Below are positions 38,551-49,800 of a stretch of DNA of 64,000 bases, piece after piece (the first letter of the stretch is position 1; every line of letters starts with the position of its first letter). The position numbers and the translations under genes are program-made. The notes beneath the pieces were generated by a model. It searched no databases. It saw only the letters and a list, made by a program, of their open reading frames with translations, and was not told the origin of the DNA. The DNA comes from Oreohelix idahoensis (taxonomy: Eukaryota > Mollusca > Gastropoda > Stylommatophora > Oreohelicidae), in contig JAMPIV010012151.1 of the NCBI GenBank assembly GCA_024509875.1, positions 7,501-71,500 on the forward strand, given 5' to 3'.

Positions 38551-41500
38551 TTTTTGGTTGTGGGATGTGGTAAGGGGGGAGTTTTTGGTTCATTTTGGTT
38601 TGTTTATGGGTTAGGTTTTTTTTTGGTAGGGGTTTTGTAGGATTGTGGTAGGAATGAAATATGTTGGGTTTTTATTTGATAAGAGGGTGTGGGATATTTA
38701 AGGTTATGAAAAATGTAATGGAATGTTTTGTGTAGGGTATTTGTATGGGTGGGATTTAAGGTTGTGGGGTAGGGTTTGATTGTTAGAAAGTTTTGGTGAT
38801 AGGGTATAGTATTGATGGTGTTTTTTTTTGTGGGAAGTGTATTGGTTTTGGGAATTTGGGGGTAGAAGGAATTTAGTTTATGTGGGGTGGTTGTGGATGA
38901 TGGTATTGGTAAGGGGGGTTGAAAAGGTGGTAATTTTTTATTGTGGGGGGAAAAATGATTTTGTAGAGAGAAAGAGGTGGTGGTGGTAAGTTGGTTTGAG
39001 TATGAGGTTAATTGTGGTGGGGTGTTGGAGGTTAAGGGGTAATTTTGATATTTGGATTATTTATTGTGTATGGTAATTAGTTTTTATAAATAGAGGTGGG
39101 GTTTGTGTGGAGGTGTTTGATTATTATGGGGGGATTTGTTAATAGGGGGTTAAAAATGTATTTATTGTAGTTTTTGTTTGGGGTAGTTAAGGGTAGGGGG
39201 TATAATTTGGTTTGTAGGTGGACGTGATAAGAAGGGGATTTATGGGTTAGAGGGGGGAAGAAGATTAGGAGTTGGATAGTTGGTTTTTTTGATGGATTTT
39301 TGGATTTTATGGGAGGGTTTGGGGGGTGTTAGGATTGGGGTGATATTTTTATTTGTAGTGGTGGGTGGTTGGTTGGGTATGTTTATAGGGGTTTTTTAGA
39401 GAACTTGGTTGTAGTAGGGGTAGATTGTATGTGAATAAGGTGTTAGTTTGGTGGTTAAGGTTTGGGGTAGTTTTAGATAAATGGAATTGGGGTAGGAGGA
39501 AGGGGGGTGAAGGTAATGGTGATGGTTTGGAGATAGGGGTGGGATTATGTGGTGGTTGGGGGGGGTGGGTGGGGGTTTGTTGGGTTGTTTGTTGGGGTGG
39601 GTATTTTGTGGGGGGTTGGATTGGGGTGGGTGGGGGTGGTTTAGTTTAGGTAGATGTTAGGTTGGGGGGGGATAGTAGGGGTTTAGGGGGTTTAGGTTTG
39701 TTGGATTATTGGGAATGTTAAATTGTGTTATTTAAGATGTATGGTGGGGAATATGGAATTGGGTGGGTTAGTTTTGTTGGTTTGTTGATGTGAATTTGTA
39801 TGGTAGTTTGATGATGGAATAGTGGGGGTTTTGATATATGGGTGGTAGTGGTATGGTTAGGGTTGTTAGGGTAAATTTTTGGGGTTTTTGTTTGGTTGGT
39901 AGGTGGTTGGGGGGGATTTATATATGTTGGGTTGGTTGTATTTATGATGGTTGAGGAATTGTTAAATATTTTATGTTTGGGGGGAATTGGATTTTTGTTG
40001 TTAGATTGGGGTATATTAGGGGTTTATTTATTGGGTGGAGGATTGTTGTATGAGGTAGGGGGGGGTTTTTGGTTGGGGGTTTTTTAAGTTAGGGTGGGTG
40101 GAGTTAATATGTTGGATGGGGGTTGAAAATTTGTGGTGTTTAGTAATTAGGTGGTGATATTTTTGTGGTTATTTTGAAAGGGTTGGGTTATTGGATGAGA
40201 TATGTAGGTTTGGATTATAGGAAAAGTTGAGGAATGTGGGGTTGAATAGTGTTGTTGGTTGTTATTAAGGTAAATATGTTGGATGATTGTGATAGGTTGA
40301 TGTTGTAGAGTTATGTGGAAGGGTAGAGGATTAAAGGTTTTTTTTGGATTGGAAGGTTGTTTGAGAGGTTGGAGGGTTGGGGGGGGATATAGGTTTGTAT
40401 TGTGGGAAGGGTTTGGAGGATGATGGATGTAAGGGGGATTTTTTTTTTTGGATGGAAGTTATTTGGGTTAGTTTGTGGGATTGTTGGGGTGGTTTAAGGA
40501 TTGTAAAAGTATTTTGTGGTGAAGATATGTGTGTGGGTTTAGATTGGAGTTTTATTTTTTTTGTGAAGTGATTTTTTGAATGGTTGGAATTTTGGTGTTT
40601 GAAATGTGGGGGGAAGGTTGGGAGGAATGTGGATTTTGGGGTTATGATTATGGTTTTGGAAGTGGGGGGGAGGTGGATGTTGGTGGTAGGGGGTTAATGG
40701 GTAGGGTTTAGTTGGATGGGAAGTATGTGAGGTTGGATTGGGTTGATTGTGGAAAGGGTTTTGTGTTAGGGGGTTATTGATGATGTAATTGTGGATAAGT
40801 GGATTTTTTGTTTTTGTGCAAAGTGGAAGGTTGGTTGATAGGAGTTTTTTTGGGGTTTTGGGTTTTTGATTTATGGTTGGATGGGGGGTTATGGGTAGGA
40901 TGGGTATGTAGGTAAATGGAAAAAATTGGAATTGGGAAGGGGGGTTGAAGGTTGTATTGGTTTTGGTTAATTGGTGTTTGTGGGGGGGATGTTTTTTTTG
41001 GGTGTGGTAGTTGGGGTTAATTGGGTTTTGTTTTAGGGGGGTGGGGTAATTTGATGGGGGTTGTTTTATGTAGGGGGTGTGGGGTTGGGGGGGTGGGGGG
41101 TTGAAAGGGGGGGGTTGGTTGGGGGGGGGGGGTGGGTGGTTGGTTGGTGGTGGGGGTTGGGGTGGGGTGGGGTTTTTGGGGTGTTGGTTTTGTTGGGGTT
41201 GGGTGGGGGGGTGTTGGGGTTTGTTTGGGTGGAAAGGGGGGTGGTGTTTTTGGATGGGGGTTTGTTTGGGTTAATTGTTTTTGGGTGGGGGGATGGATTT
41301 GTTGGGTTGGGGTAATTGTTTGGGGGTTTTGGTGAGGGGTGGGTATGGTGGGGGTGGTTAGGTGGGTATGTATTGTGGGGGGGGGGTGGTGTTGAGATGT
41401 GGATGGTTTTGGTGTTAAGGATTGTTGGTGTGGGTTATGTGGATTGGTGTATTTTTGGTGTTTTTTTTGTAATTGGGGGTTTTGGTTTGTTTATGGGGGT

Positions 41501-44500
41501 TTTTTGGAGGGTTGGTTGTTTTGGGTTGTTGGTTGGGGGTTGGGGGTTTTTGGGGAGTGGTGTGTGGTTATAGGGGTTTTTTTTAGGGGGTGGTGGAATT
41601 GTTTGAGGGTTTGGGTTGGTTTGGTTGGGGGGGGTGGGGGTTGGGGATTTGATTAGGGGTTGGGGTTTTTTTGGGTGGGGATATGGGGTTGTTTGGTTGA
41701 TTTTGGGTTTGGGGGGGTTTTGGGTGGTGGTGGGTGGGGGGTATTTGGGTGTTGATGGGGGGGTTGGGGTTTTATGGGTTGTATGGGTTTGGTTATTTGG
41801 GGGGGGATTGGGGTTGGGGGGATGTTTGGGGGGTTGGGGGGTTATGGGGGGGATTGTAGTTGGTTTTTTTTGGAATTGGGTGGGGGTGGTATGGGGATAT
41901 GAGGGTGGGGGGGGGTTTAGTTTTTTTTTTTGTTTGGGTAAAGGGGGAAGTTTTTGGGGTTGGCAAATGGTATGGTTGTATGTTTGGGGTATTTTTTTTA
42001 GTGGTTGGGGGTTTGGTTGATTGTTTTTATTGGTTTTGGAGTATTGGGTTGGGGGGGGTTAATGGGGTTTTTGTTTTGTTTGGGTAATTTTTTGGTGGGG
42101 ATTATTGGGTTGGTTTTGTGGGGGGTTTATGGTTTATGGTGGGGGTTTGGGGTTGTTGTATGGGGGGGTTGGGGGTGTTGTGGGTTTGTGGAGTGGGGGT
42201 GATATTGGATGGGGGATTTTGGGTTAGTTTGTGGAGGGGGTTTTTGGGGGTAAGTATGGGGTTTGGGGATTTTATGTTTGTTTGGGGGGTGGGTATGGTA
42301 GTAGTGATTTTGATTTTTTGGATTTTTTTTTGTGGGGGGGGGGGGTAGGGGGTGAATATGGTTGGGTGGTTTTTGGGGTGGAAGTGGTTGGGTTTTTTTT
42401 TAAGGGTGGGTTTTTGATGGTTTGTTTTTTGTTTGGGGGATTATGGTTAATGGGTTAAGTTTGGGAAGGGGGGGGGTAGTTGGGAGTTATGGGGGTATTG
42501 GGGAGGGGGTTGTTTTAGTTTTTGGGGGGGTTTTTGGTGGTTTTGGGGGTGGGGTTTTTGATTGTTTTGGTGGGGTGATTTTGTAGGTGGTTATTTATGG
42601 GTATTGTTATGTTTGGATGATTTATTTGGTTGTGTTGTGTTAGAATGTGGGGTTTGGTTGATTTAGGGTTGGAGGGGGGTTGGGTGGGGGGGATGGGGTT
42701 TGGTTGTGTATGATTATGGGGTTTGTTGGATGTGGGGGGGGGGTGTTTATAGTTGGTTATGTTAAGGATGTGGGGGTTATTTTTGGAATGGGTTGTTGTT
42801 TTGGTTTATTAATATGGGGATTATGATGGGGTTGTGGGTTGTAATTGAATTTTTAAGTGAATGGGGTTGGGTTATTTATTTGTTTTTGGGGGTAAGGATG
42901 GGTTAATGGGGGATTGAGTAAGAGGTTATGGGTTGTTTTTGGATTTGGGTGATGATTTTGGGCTATTGGTGAAAAGGGGGAGGATTTAGTTGTGAGATTT
43001 TTAATTTGGTTTTTGTGGGTGGGGTTTTGGGGTGGTTTTTTTGATATATTTGGTAGGATTGAGGTTTTGGGTTTTTTTATGGGTTTAATGATTGTAAATA
43101 TTGTGTAAGATTGGGTTTGTTTAGATATTTTGATTTTGGGTGGATTGGATGTATATTATTTTGGGGGGAATTTAAGGTTGTGGGTTAAAGGAAATTTTTG
43201 AGTGATTGGTTATAGGGTTTTGTAGATTATTAAGGGGTTGGGTTATAGATATTTTTTAATATTAGTTAAATGTTTAATGTTTAATGTAGATTATTATATT
43301 TGTATTTTATTGATTGTTTGTGGGGGTTTTTTTTGTGTTTGGGAATTTGTTTTTTAGGGGTTAAGGGGATTTTTAGTGGTTTGGGTATAATTTTGTTTTG
43401 TGTAGGGATTGGGGGTTTGTATGGGTGGGGTATGGTTTATTTTTGTTTTTGGTTTGTTATTGGTTTAGGTATTGGAATAATTTTTGAGGTAAATTGGATG
43501 TTTATTGGGGTGGTTTTTTTTAAGGATATTGATTTTAGGGAGGGTGTATATAGTGATTTTAAGTTTTAATATGGTTGGTTTTGATTAAGATTTGAGTTGT
43601 TGTTTATGTTTAGGTGGGTTGGAATTGGGATTATGAAGTTTTATAATGGTTTTTGTTTAGGAGATTATTGGTTGGTTTTTTAAATTGTGTATGGTAATTT
43701 TTGATGGTTTTTGATGTTTGTGATTTGTTTTTTGAAGGAAATGGTTTTAGGGTATTGGTAATGAGTGTGTATGTGTAGGATTAGTGTTTTTAAATTAGGG
43801 GGGGTTATTTGTTTGTTGTTGAGATTAATGAGTTTGGGTGGGTATTATTGATTTTTTGGGGTTAGAGGGGGTTAGATGTTATTATTTGTTTATTATGGGG
43901 GGTTGTTTTGTTATTATGGGTGATTTGGGGGTTAGTAATTTGGGTTTATGGGTTGGTGAAATTTTGTTGTATTAGGATTTGGTTTGTTTTGAAAAAGGTG
44001 GTGGATTGGTTTGGGGGGTAAATTGAGGTAGTTGGAATTTTAAGTATTAGGGTGATTTAAAGGGTTGTAGATAAAGTATTATTTTTTTTAATATTTGAAT
44101 TATTTTTGGGGGATTTTTTTTGGTTTATGTAATTAGGTGTTGGGGATTTGATTTGATTATAATGTTTTTTTTTTGGGGGAAATGAAGTATTTAATTATTT
44201 TATAGTTTGATAATTGATGTAGAAATTTTTTTTTGTAATATTGTGGGATTAGTTGTTTTATGTGGTAGATAAAGGGGTTTTATGGTAGTGTTGTTTAGGG
44301 TTGTATGGGTTGGATAGGATGTTATGGGTTTTAAATAAATAGGTGAATTGGGTTAATTTTTTGTGTTGATGTTATTTTTTATGGATATTTGGGATGTGTT
44401 GGTGAGGAATTTTTTAATATATTGTGGGGGATTATAGGTAGGGTTTTTGTGGGGGATGGGGGGTTATTTAGGTATGGTATGGAGATTTAGCAATGTTTTG

Positions 44501-46380
44501 TTTTAGTTTTTTTTGGGAATTGGGGGTTTTTTATTGTATATTGTATATGGTTATAATGGTAGTTTAGGGGATAAAATGAAGTATTTAGGTTTTTTTTGGG
44601 ATTTTTGGTTGTTTAATTAAGTTTAAATATTGGGGAGGATTGACGGGGATGGTAGTTAGGTTTTAATAGAGTGGGATTTTAGGTTTTTAAGGGTTATGGG
44701 TTTTATTTTTGGGGTTAGGGATTTGAAATTATAATTTGATTGAATGTATTTTGGTTTATAGAATTTTTTGTGATGGGTTATGGGGGTTTTAGTGTATTAT
44801 TTGATGATTTATTATTTGATGTAGTAGTTTGGATGGGTAGATGGATTTATTGTGTTATTTTTATTTGGGGTGGGTTTGGATGATTTGGTATGTGGATTAT
44901 GGGGTAAATTTTGTTGATAGGGGAAGATTTTTTTGAGATATAAGGGATGTTGAATTAAAGGAGAAAAATTGTTTGATTTTTAATTAGGGTATATAGTTTT
45001 GATGAAGTTTATTTGGATGATTAAATAGTTGATAAGTTTTGGAGGGTTTTTGGATTGGTAAATTTAGATAGAGTTTTTTGTTTGTTGTTTAGTTTTGTAA
45101 AGTGAATTTGGATGAAGAGGGTGATTTAATTTGAAGTATGGGGAAATGGATTGGGTAGTGTGATGTTTTTTTAAAAAGGTAGGGGATTTTTAGGAGTTAA
45201 TTAATTAATTTGATTGAGGTTTTTGGTGGTTTTATATGTTAGGATTGTTTTTTTGGGTTTTTAGATATGTAGGGTTGGGATTAATTGATTTGTTAAAAGT
45301 GTATATGGAAATTGGAGAATGATTTTTTTTGATTTAATTATTTTTAATATTTGTTATGATGGGTAGAGGGGTTGTAGTTAAGTATAATGTAGATGGTTTA
45401 ATGGTTGGTGATAATTTTGGGTGGTATATTTGTTGGGTATTTTATGTAAAATTTTTGGAGTTGTTTATATTTTTTTTTTTTTAGTTTGTTTTGGTATATT
45501 AAATATTGGTTATTTTTTTTATTATTATGTTTGTGATTTTGGTTGTTTTTGTATGGATGGGATGATAATTTTTTTGTTATTTATTGTTTATTTTTAGTTT
45601 ATAATTATTTTTTTGATATTGTTGTTTTTATTAGTGGTTTTAGGTAAGATTAGGTTTAAAGGTTGAAGTTTTTGTATTTATTTTTGTATTGGTAATGACT
45701 AATTTGTGGATAAATGATTGTTTATTTTTGTTATTTTGTGTTGGTTATTTTTTTTTTGGTTGATATTTATTGATTGTTTATTGTTATTAGATTTATAATT
45801 TTTTTGGATATAGATGGAAGTTAAATGGGGGATGAATTTAAAGTGCAGGGGTTTTTATTATTTTTTTTTTTTTATGTGAATTTATATAATTTTTAGATTT
45901 TTGGTGTTGATTATGTAATGATTGATGTGTGTTAACAAAATAGGGGATGATGTAAATAATATAATTGGGAGTTTTTAGGGTTTATTTGTTTTTTGTAAGT
46001 TAAGGTTTTATAATTTTATTATGACTGATCTTATTAAAGCACAATTTTTTGGGATGTAGGTTTTAGTAAGGTATTGTTTTTTTATTAATATGTTATGATA
46101 GGTTTGTTATGTTTTTTGTTAGGGGCCCCAAATTTTTAGATATATAATTGATTAACCCTTAGGTTGAGTAGTAATGGTTTGATTATTATTAGTATTATTG
46201 TTATTACGATTTATGTTTGGTAGTTTATTGATTGTTATCATTCAATTGGGATTGTAATTTTTTAAAAAAAAGTGTATTATTGTTAATGTATTTTATAAAA
46301 AGATAAAATTTAAATGTTTATGTGATTTTAGTATATTATGTTATTATTAGGTAGTTAATAATGGGAGGTAAGGGTCACAT
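38551..46380. other. Cytosine-depleted G/T-rich tract, about 7.8 kb
   Basis: Between 38592 and 45935 I find about nine C in more than 7300 plus-strand bases (39223, 39404, 40819, 41964, 42963, 44491, 44644, 45699, 45846). In 41000-42500, sampled lines are about 10 percent A and the rest G and T, with many G runs. By 45500, T is near 65 percent and G near 15 percent. The left edge is sharp, between 38549 and 38592. At the right, C returns over 45900-46380. Open frames inside are chance products of the composition: they encode only G, W, V, F and L rich strings. No repeat unit, no known domain and no homology to the other elements could be read. Confidence 0.9.
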
Positions 46381-46449
46381 GTTTTCGCGGTAATTGATTT
46401 AAGTAGACTTGCACATATTGGGTTTAATTAATATATTATTGGTTATAAA

Positions 46450-46515
46450 GGTTGGGCGATAAATATGCCTTGAACATGAAGGGGGAAGCCGGGGTGTCTT
46501 TATCGCCCCATCACA
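46450..46515 (-). repeat. Possible 3' LTR start of the gag-LIN28 element
   Basis: On the minus strand, TGTGATGGGGCG follows a purine-rich AGGAGGGAGATA (46516-46527), as an LTR after a polypurine tract would. The first bases resemble the right LTR-like unit (TGTGATAGGG), but further in the two differ. An inverted repeat GGGCGATAAA / TTTATCGCCC lies at 46454-46508. The boundary is plausible, but no matching LTR pair is shown. Confidence 0.35.
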
Positions 46516-46552
46516 TATCTCCCTCCTGATTTTGTTGTCGTCCCGACAACAT
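46516..46552 (-). other. Polypurine tract and hairpin after gag
   Basis: Just after the gag stop the minus strand has GTTGTCGGGACGACAAC, a 7-bp stem with a 3-nt loop, followed by CAGGAGGGAGATA. The position between the last codon and a TG start fits an LTR element 3' end. Confidence 0.5.
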
Positions 46553-46554
46553 CA

Positions 46555-48085
46555 CTACCTCTGGCGCTTCAGTCGAAATCTCTCAGATCGTTGGTGCTGC
46601 GCATGACTCTTTATGAGCGGCGATGCTTTGGGCTGAGCTTCTGTAATAGGTACAACCCGGCTGGGGACACTCTTGGTCGTCATGTCCCTCGTTGTCCGTT
46701 GTTGGGCTGGCAGTTGCTGTGGTCTAGAAGATTCAACTACTTGCGCCGCGTCGCTGCTTGCTTCTGACATCTGCTTGTCAGTGCATGTAGCTGTCGACTT
46801 TGTAGGGGGATTGTTCCTGACTTGTTTTACAGTCGTTTTGTGTGGACGGTGGCCCACATTCCCCACAATCTGCTTTTGATGAGTCTCCTCTTCTGGACAC
46901 CGACGTGCACTCCCTCCTATCTGCTTAGGACGGGTTTCCTCCCCTAGACAACGACCAATTTTCTCGGCGCCCCCAGGGCGACAGTTGTCACGGCCATCTC
47001 TTGGCTTGCACCCTAAAGGTAACCTAGTTGTAGCAGTATGCCTATGGAAAGAGCTCCTTGAGGGACAGGCGGATATCAAGTGTTCTGTAGACTTGCATCT
47101 AAAACATCGTTTTGGAAGAGGGCCTTGAGGGCATTTGGCTGCCATGTGGCCTGAGAACTCACCACAATTATAGCACCTCAACCTGGTAGGCTTTCTCTGT
47201 GCCATGGGTCGCCTCCTACTTCCTTTGCATTCTTGACCGCCAATGCCGCACACATAGACTGCTTCCATGCCCTGGACAGATGGTTTGCTGTCAAATTCCA
47301 CTCTCTCATTTCTCGCCAGACTCCTGAATCCCTTTCTGGAGATCTTGGTCTGATGTATGAATACATCAATACCTCCATCATCTGGCGTGATAAACCCCAA
47401 ATCCCCTGTGGACACTGTACCACTTGCAAACCCCTTTTCGCCTTGACGGTGCAACTGCGTTTGTTGGTACTGTCAGCTCACTGCTTTCGTTGACAACAAC
47501 CTGACTCTCACATACAAGAACACGCACCCCCTCGTCGTGCTTTGGCTGTTCTCGCTGTTGGCCTGGTTCTTTATCTCTTTGCACCTCCTCTTGTACTGGC
47601 AAACTGGTCTTTGACATCTGGGCTATCTGGGACTTTAGGAGGGATAATTCTGCTCTGAGTGCCTCCTCATCATTGTGAGCTTCTACATTGGCTACCTGCA
47701 CCAGTGTATCAGGCTTTTTACCTTCCCATAAAACAGCATATTCCCAAGGTCCCTGACTCACGGCCTGGAAATTCCTGGTCATCTCACTGACTGGTGGTTG
47801 CTCGCTGTAGGCTTCTTCTACTATCTTGAGTAACTGCTCAGGGCTGGCCTTGGCTCCGCCACGTATCCGTAATTCCCTAGAGACCACTGGTGTAACGTTG
47901 TTCCAGATCACGTCTACCTTGACTTCTGCGCAAAAGGGCGCCATCTTCCACACGGCCTCTACATCTTCCACAAACTCTTGCCAAGTGGGATTTGCCTTTC
48001 CATCAAATAGCCTTACCTCTGGCACTTCCACGTATACTACCTTCACAGGCGCATTGATCGAAGCCATCTTGCTGCAATACCGCAC
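46555..48085 (-). pseudogene. Gag-like protein with LIN28-like cold-shock and CCHC domains
   Basis: Two overlapping frames, 48085-47378 and 47454-46555, form one gene of about 510 residues broken by one base at a G run (CCCC on the plus strand, 47394-47397). The N-terminal 150 residues (RLFDGKANPTWQEFVEDVEA, ELRIRGGAKASPEQLLKIVE) look like a retroelement or PNMA-type capsid, followed by a helical segment. A cold-shock domain then starts KGVCKWYSVHRGFG and continues after the shift with DVFIHQTKISRKGFRSL. Two knuckles follow, CYNCGEFSGHMAAKC and CFRCKSTEHLISAC, eight residues apart as in LIN28. The C-terminal 150 residues are basic and unstructured. CSD plus paired knuckles is the LIN28 RNA-binding architecture. 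The gag part is inferred; the LIN28 part is strong by motif. Confidence 0.8.
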
Positions 48086-48148
48086 CGCTGGGTGTTTACA
48101 ATATTATATTTGCTCGTTTGCTGTTTGCTCGGTGTCACTGTCTGCCTG

Positions 48149-48166
48149 ATCCTACCGACGACGCCA
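48149..48166 (-). other. Candidate primer-binding site, gag-LIN28 element
   Basis: Two bases inside the LTR-like unit the minus strand reads TGGCGTCGTCGGTAGGAT. Its complement looks like a tRNA 3' arm ending in CCA. This supports an LTR retroelement with gag starting about 65 to 80 bases downstream. Confidence 0.55.
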
Positions 48167-48168
48167 AT

Positions 48169-48449
48169 TGTGATAGGGTGGGCGAAATGATGATGATGCT
48201 GTTGTGATATGTGATCACTCTCTTGACACATTAGCAATCGAGCACTGTTGGGTGTTTGTTTGGTTTGTTGGTTTATTTGTTTAATGTTTGCTTCAGTGTG
48301 CTCTTAGTCACTGAATGGGTTGTAAAAATAAATACAGCCCCTGCCTTAAGAATCAGAGTTTTATTGTTGAATCGGGTCGGTTGCGAATGTGAAAAGAGAG
48401 TGATCACATATCACAACAGCATCATCATCATCTCGCCCACCCTATCACA
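48169..48449 (-). repeat. LTR-like unit with 56-bp terminal inverted repeats
   Basis: 281 bp beginning TGTGATAGGGTGGGCG and ending CGCCCACCCTATCACA. The first 56 and last 56 bases are inverse with one mismatch. The primer-binding site next to it suggests a 5' LTR. On its own it would also fit a small inverted-repeat transposon. An AATAAA lies within it on the minus strand. Confidence 0.7.
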
Positions 48450-49800
48450 GTATTGTTGCGTGTTTGTTTTGTGTGTGTGTGTGTTACTGTTCGGGACTCA
48501 ACTTCCACACAATACTATTGGTTTATGTAACACTTCAGAACCCTGTTTCTTTTGTTCAGTCATAAGGATTTATTGTATACGACGTTCCTCAATTTATGGA
48601 ATGCTGTTCTTTTGCTTGTTATATATTCTGTTCTTACTGTGATGCATTTTCCTTCGGCTGTATTCAGTATGCCTAAATATTTGAAACGGTGTGTTACGTA
48701 ATATCGTTTCTTTTACCCGTACATGTGCATTTAGGTTGGGTCCTTGACTTGAAGGTAATTACTTAGTCGTTCCCCTTCTACCGTGAGGTGTAGAGGTACG
48801 AAGGTAACTACTCTTACTGTTTTCTTGCTGTTCAAGCAAAGTCCTTTTTATGCACTTTCTTTTATTACTATATCTAATACCTTCTTTAGGCCTTTTTTTT
48901 TTTTTTGTTTTCTAAAATTAATTCTGTGTCATTAACATATTTCAAGTTGTTCATATCGTAACCTCCAGCTCGTCTTCACAGTTCATCTTTAATTGACCTC
49001 ATTATGTTTTCAAAGCATCTCTACATAGATCAGGTTAAATAACATATCCCTCATACATAATAGAAGTAAATCGTGGACAATTGTATCCTCCATATTAAGA
49101 CATCAGATGTAAAAACAAACAAAGAACTGTGGAGTAAAACCAGATAGCAACCAATACAGCTGGAGATAGGAAGAAGAAAGTTAAGATTGATATGTATATA
49201 AATACATACTCTCAAGAAACAACCAACAAAAATAACCAACAAATATAACCAACAAATATAACCAGACATGCCTTTGATTGGAACTCACAGAGGAAGAGGA
49301 GAGTGAAGAAACCCAAAGAACCTGGAGGATAAGGGTGTAAGTGGAAGCCAGGGTAACTGAGATCAAATGAGCAAAGCTAATGAAGATGGTGAAGGATACA
49401 AATTGGTGGCAAGCAACAGCTGCACCCCTCTGTTTCCACATGGAACAAATTAGAGTGAAAATGTTGATATCGATGACTTTCTAGACTAATTGACCTGTAT
49501 AATATTGGTGGTTATTTAAAGGTATTTAAATTTATTCTTAGATCCCTTGAGGGCAACCAATTGCCTTGCAAAGCTCAAGTAAGTGTTTCAGGTAAGAGGA
49601 CATGTTTCCACCACTTTCATCATACTACATTGCATATAGGTCACCTGTTGTTGTGTGTTGTAAGTATTAAGTTGTATATTTTGTTGTGTACTGTGTAGTT
49701 CCCAGTGGTCTCTGAGGAGACAAAGAAAGAACAACACTACTTCTCCCTCTGACGTGTTGTAAAAGGGGACTTCTTCTTTCGTTCGCTTGAAATATATTGT
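48450..49800. other. Unassigned sequence with small repeats
   Basis: About 48760-48800 resembles 57025-57065 (shared GTGAGGTGTAGAGGT), a fragment of some dispersed repeat. Short tandem ATAACCAACAA units lie at 49220-49262. No gene is supported. Confidence 0.4.

Noticed and set aside
38551..46380. Long open frames such as 41616-42020 and 43300-43569 as genes
   Set aside because: They are rich only in G, W, V, F and L because the sequence lacks C. They overlap in all plus frames and show no motif or start context.
38551..46380. Nuclear copy of mitochondrial DNA with strong strand skew
   Set aside because: Mitochondrial skew in invertebrates leaves clearly more C than this, and I could read no cytochrome or NADH dehydrogenase motif or tRNA.
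38551..46380. Two-colour sequencing failure turning A to T and C to G
   Set aside because: A persists at 10 to 22 percent over most of the tract, and short faulty reads would hardly assemble into 8 kb joined to normal flanks. Not fully excluded; listed as an artefact test.
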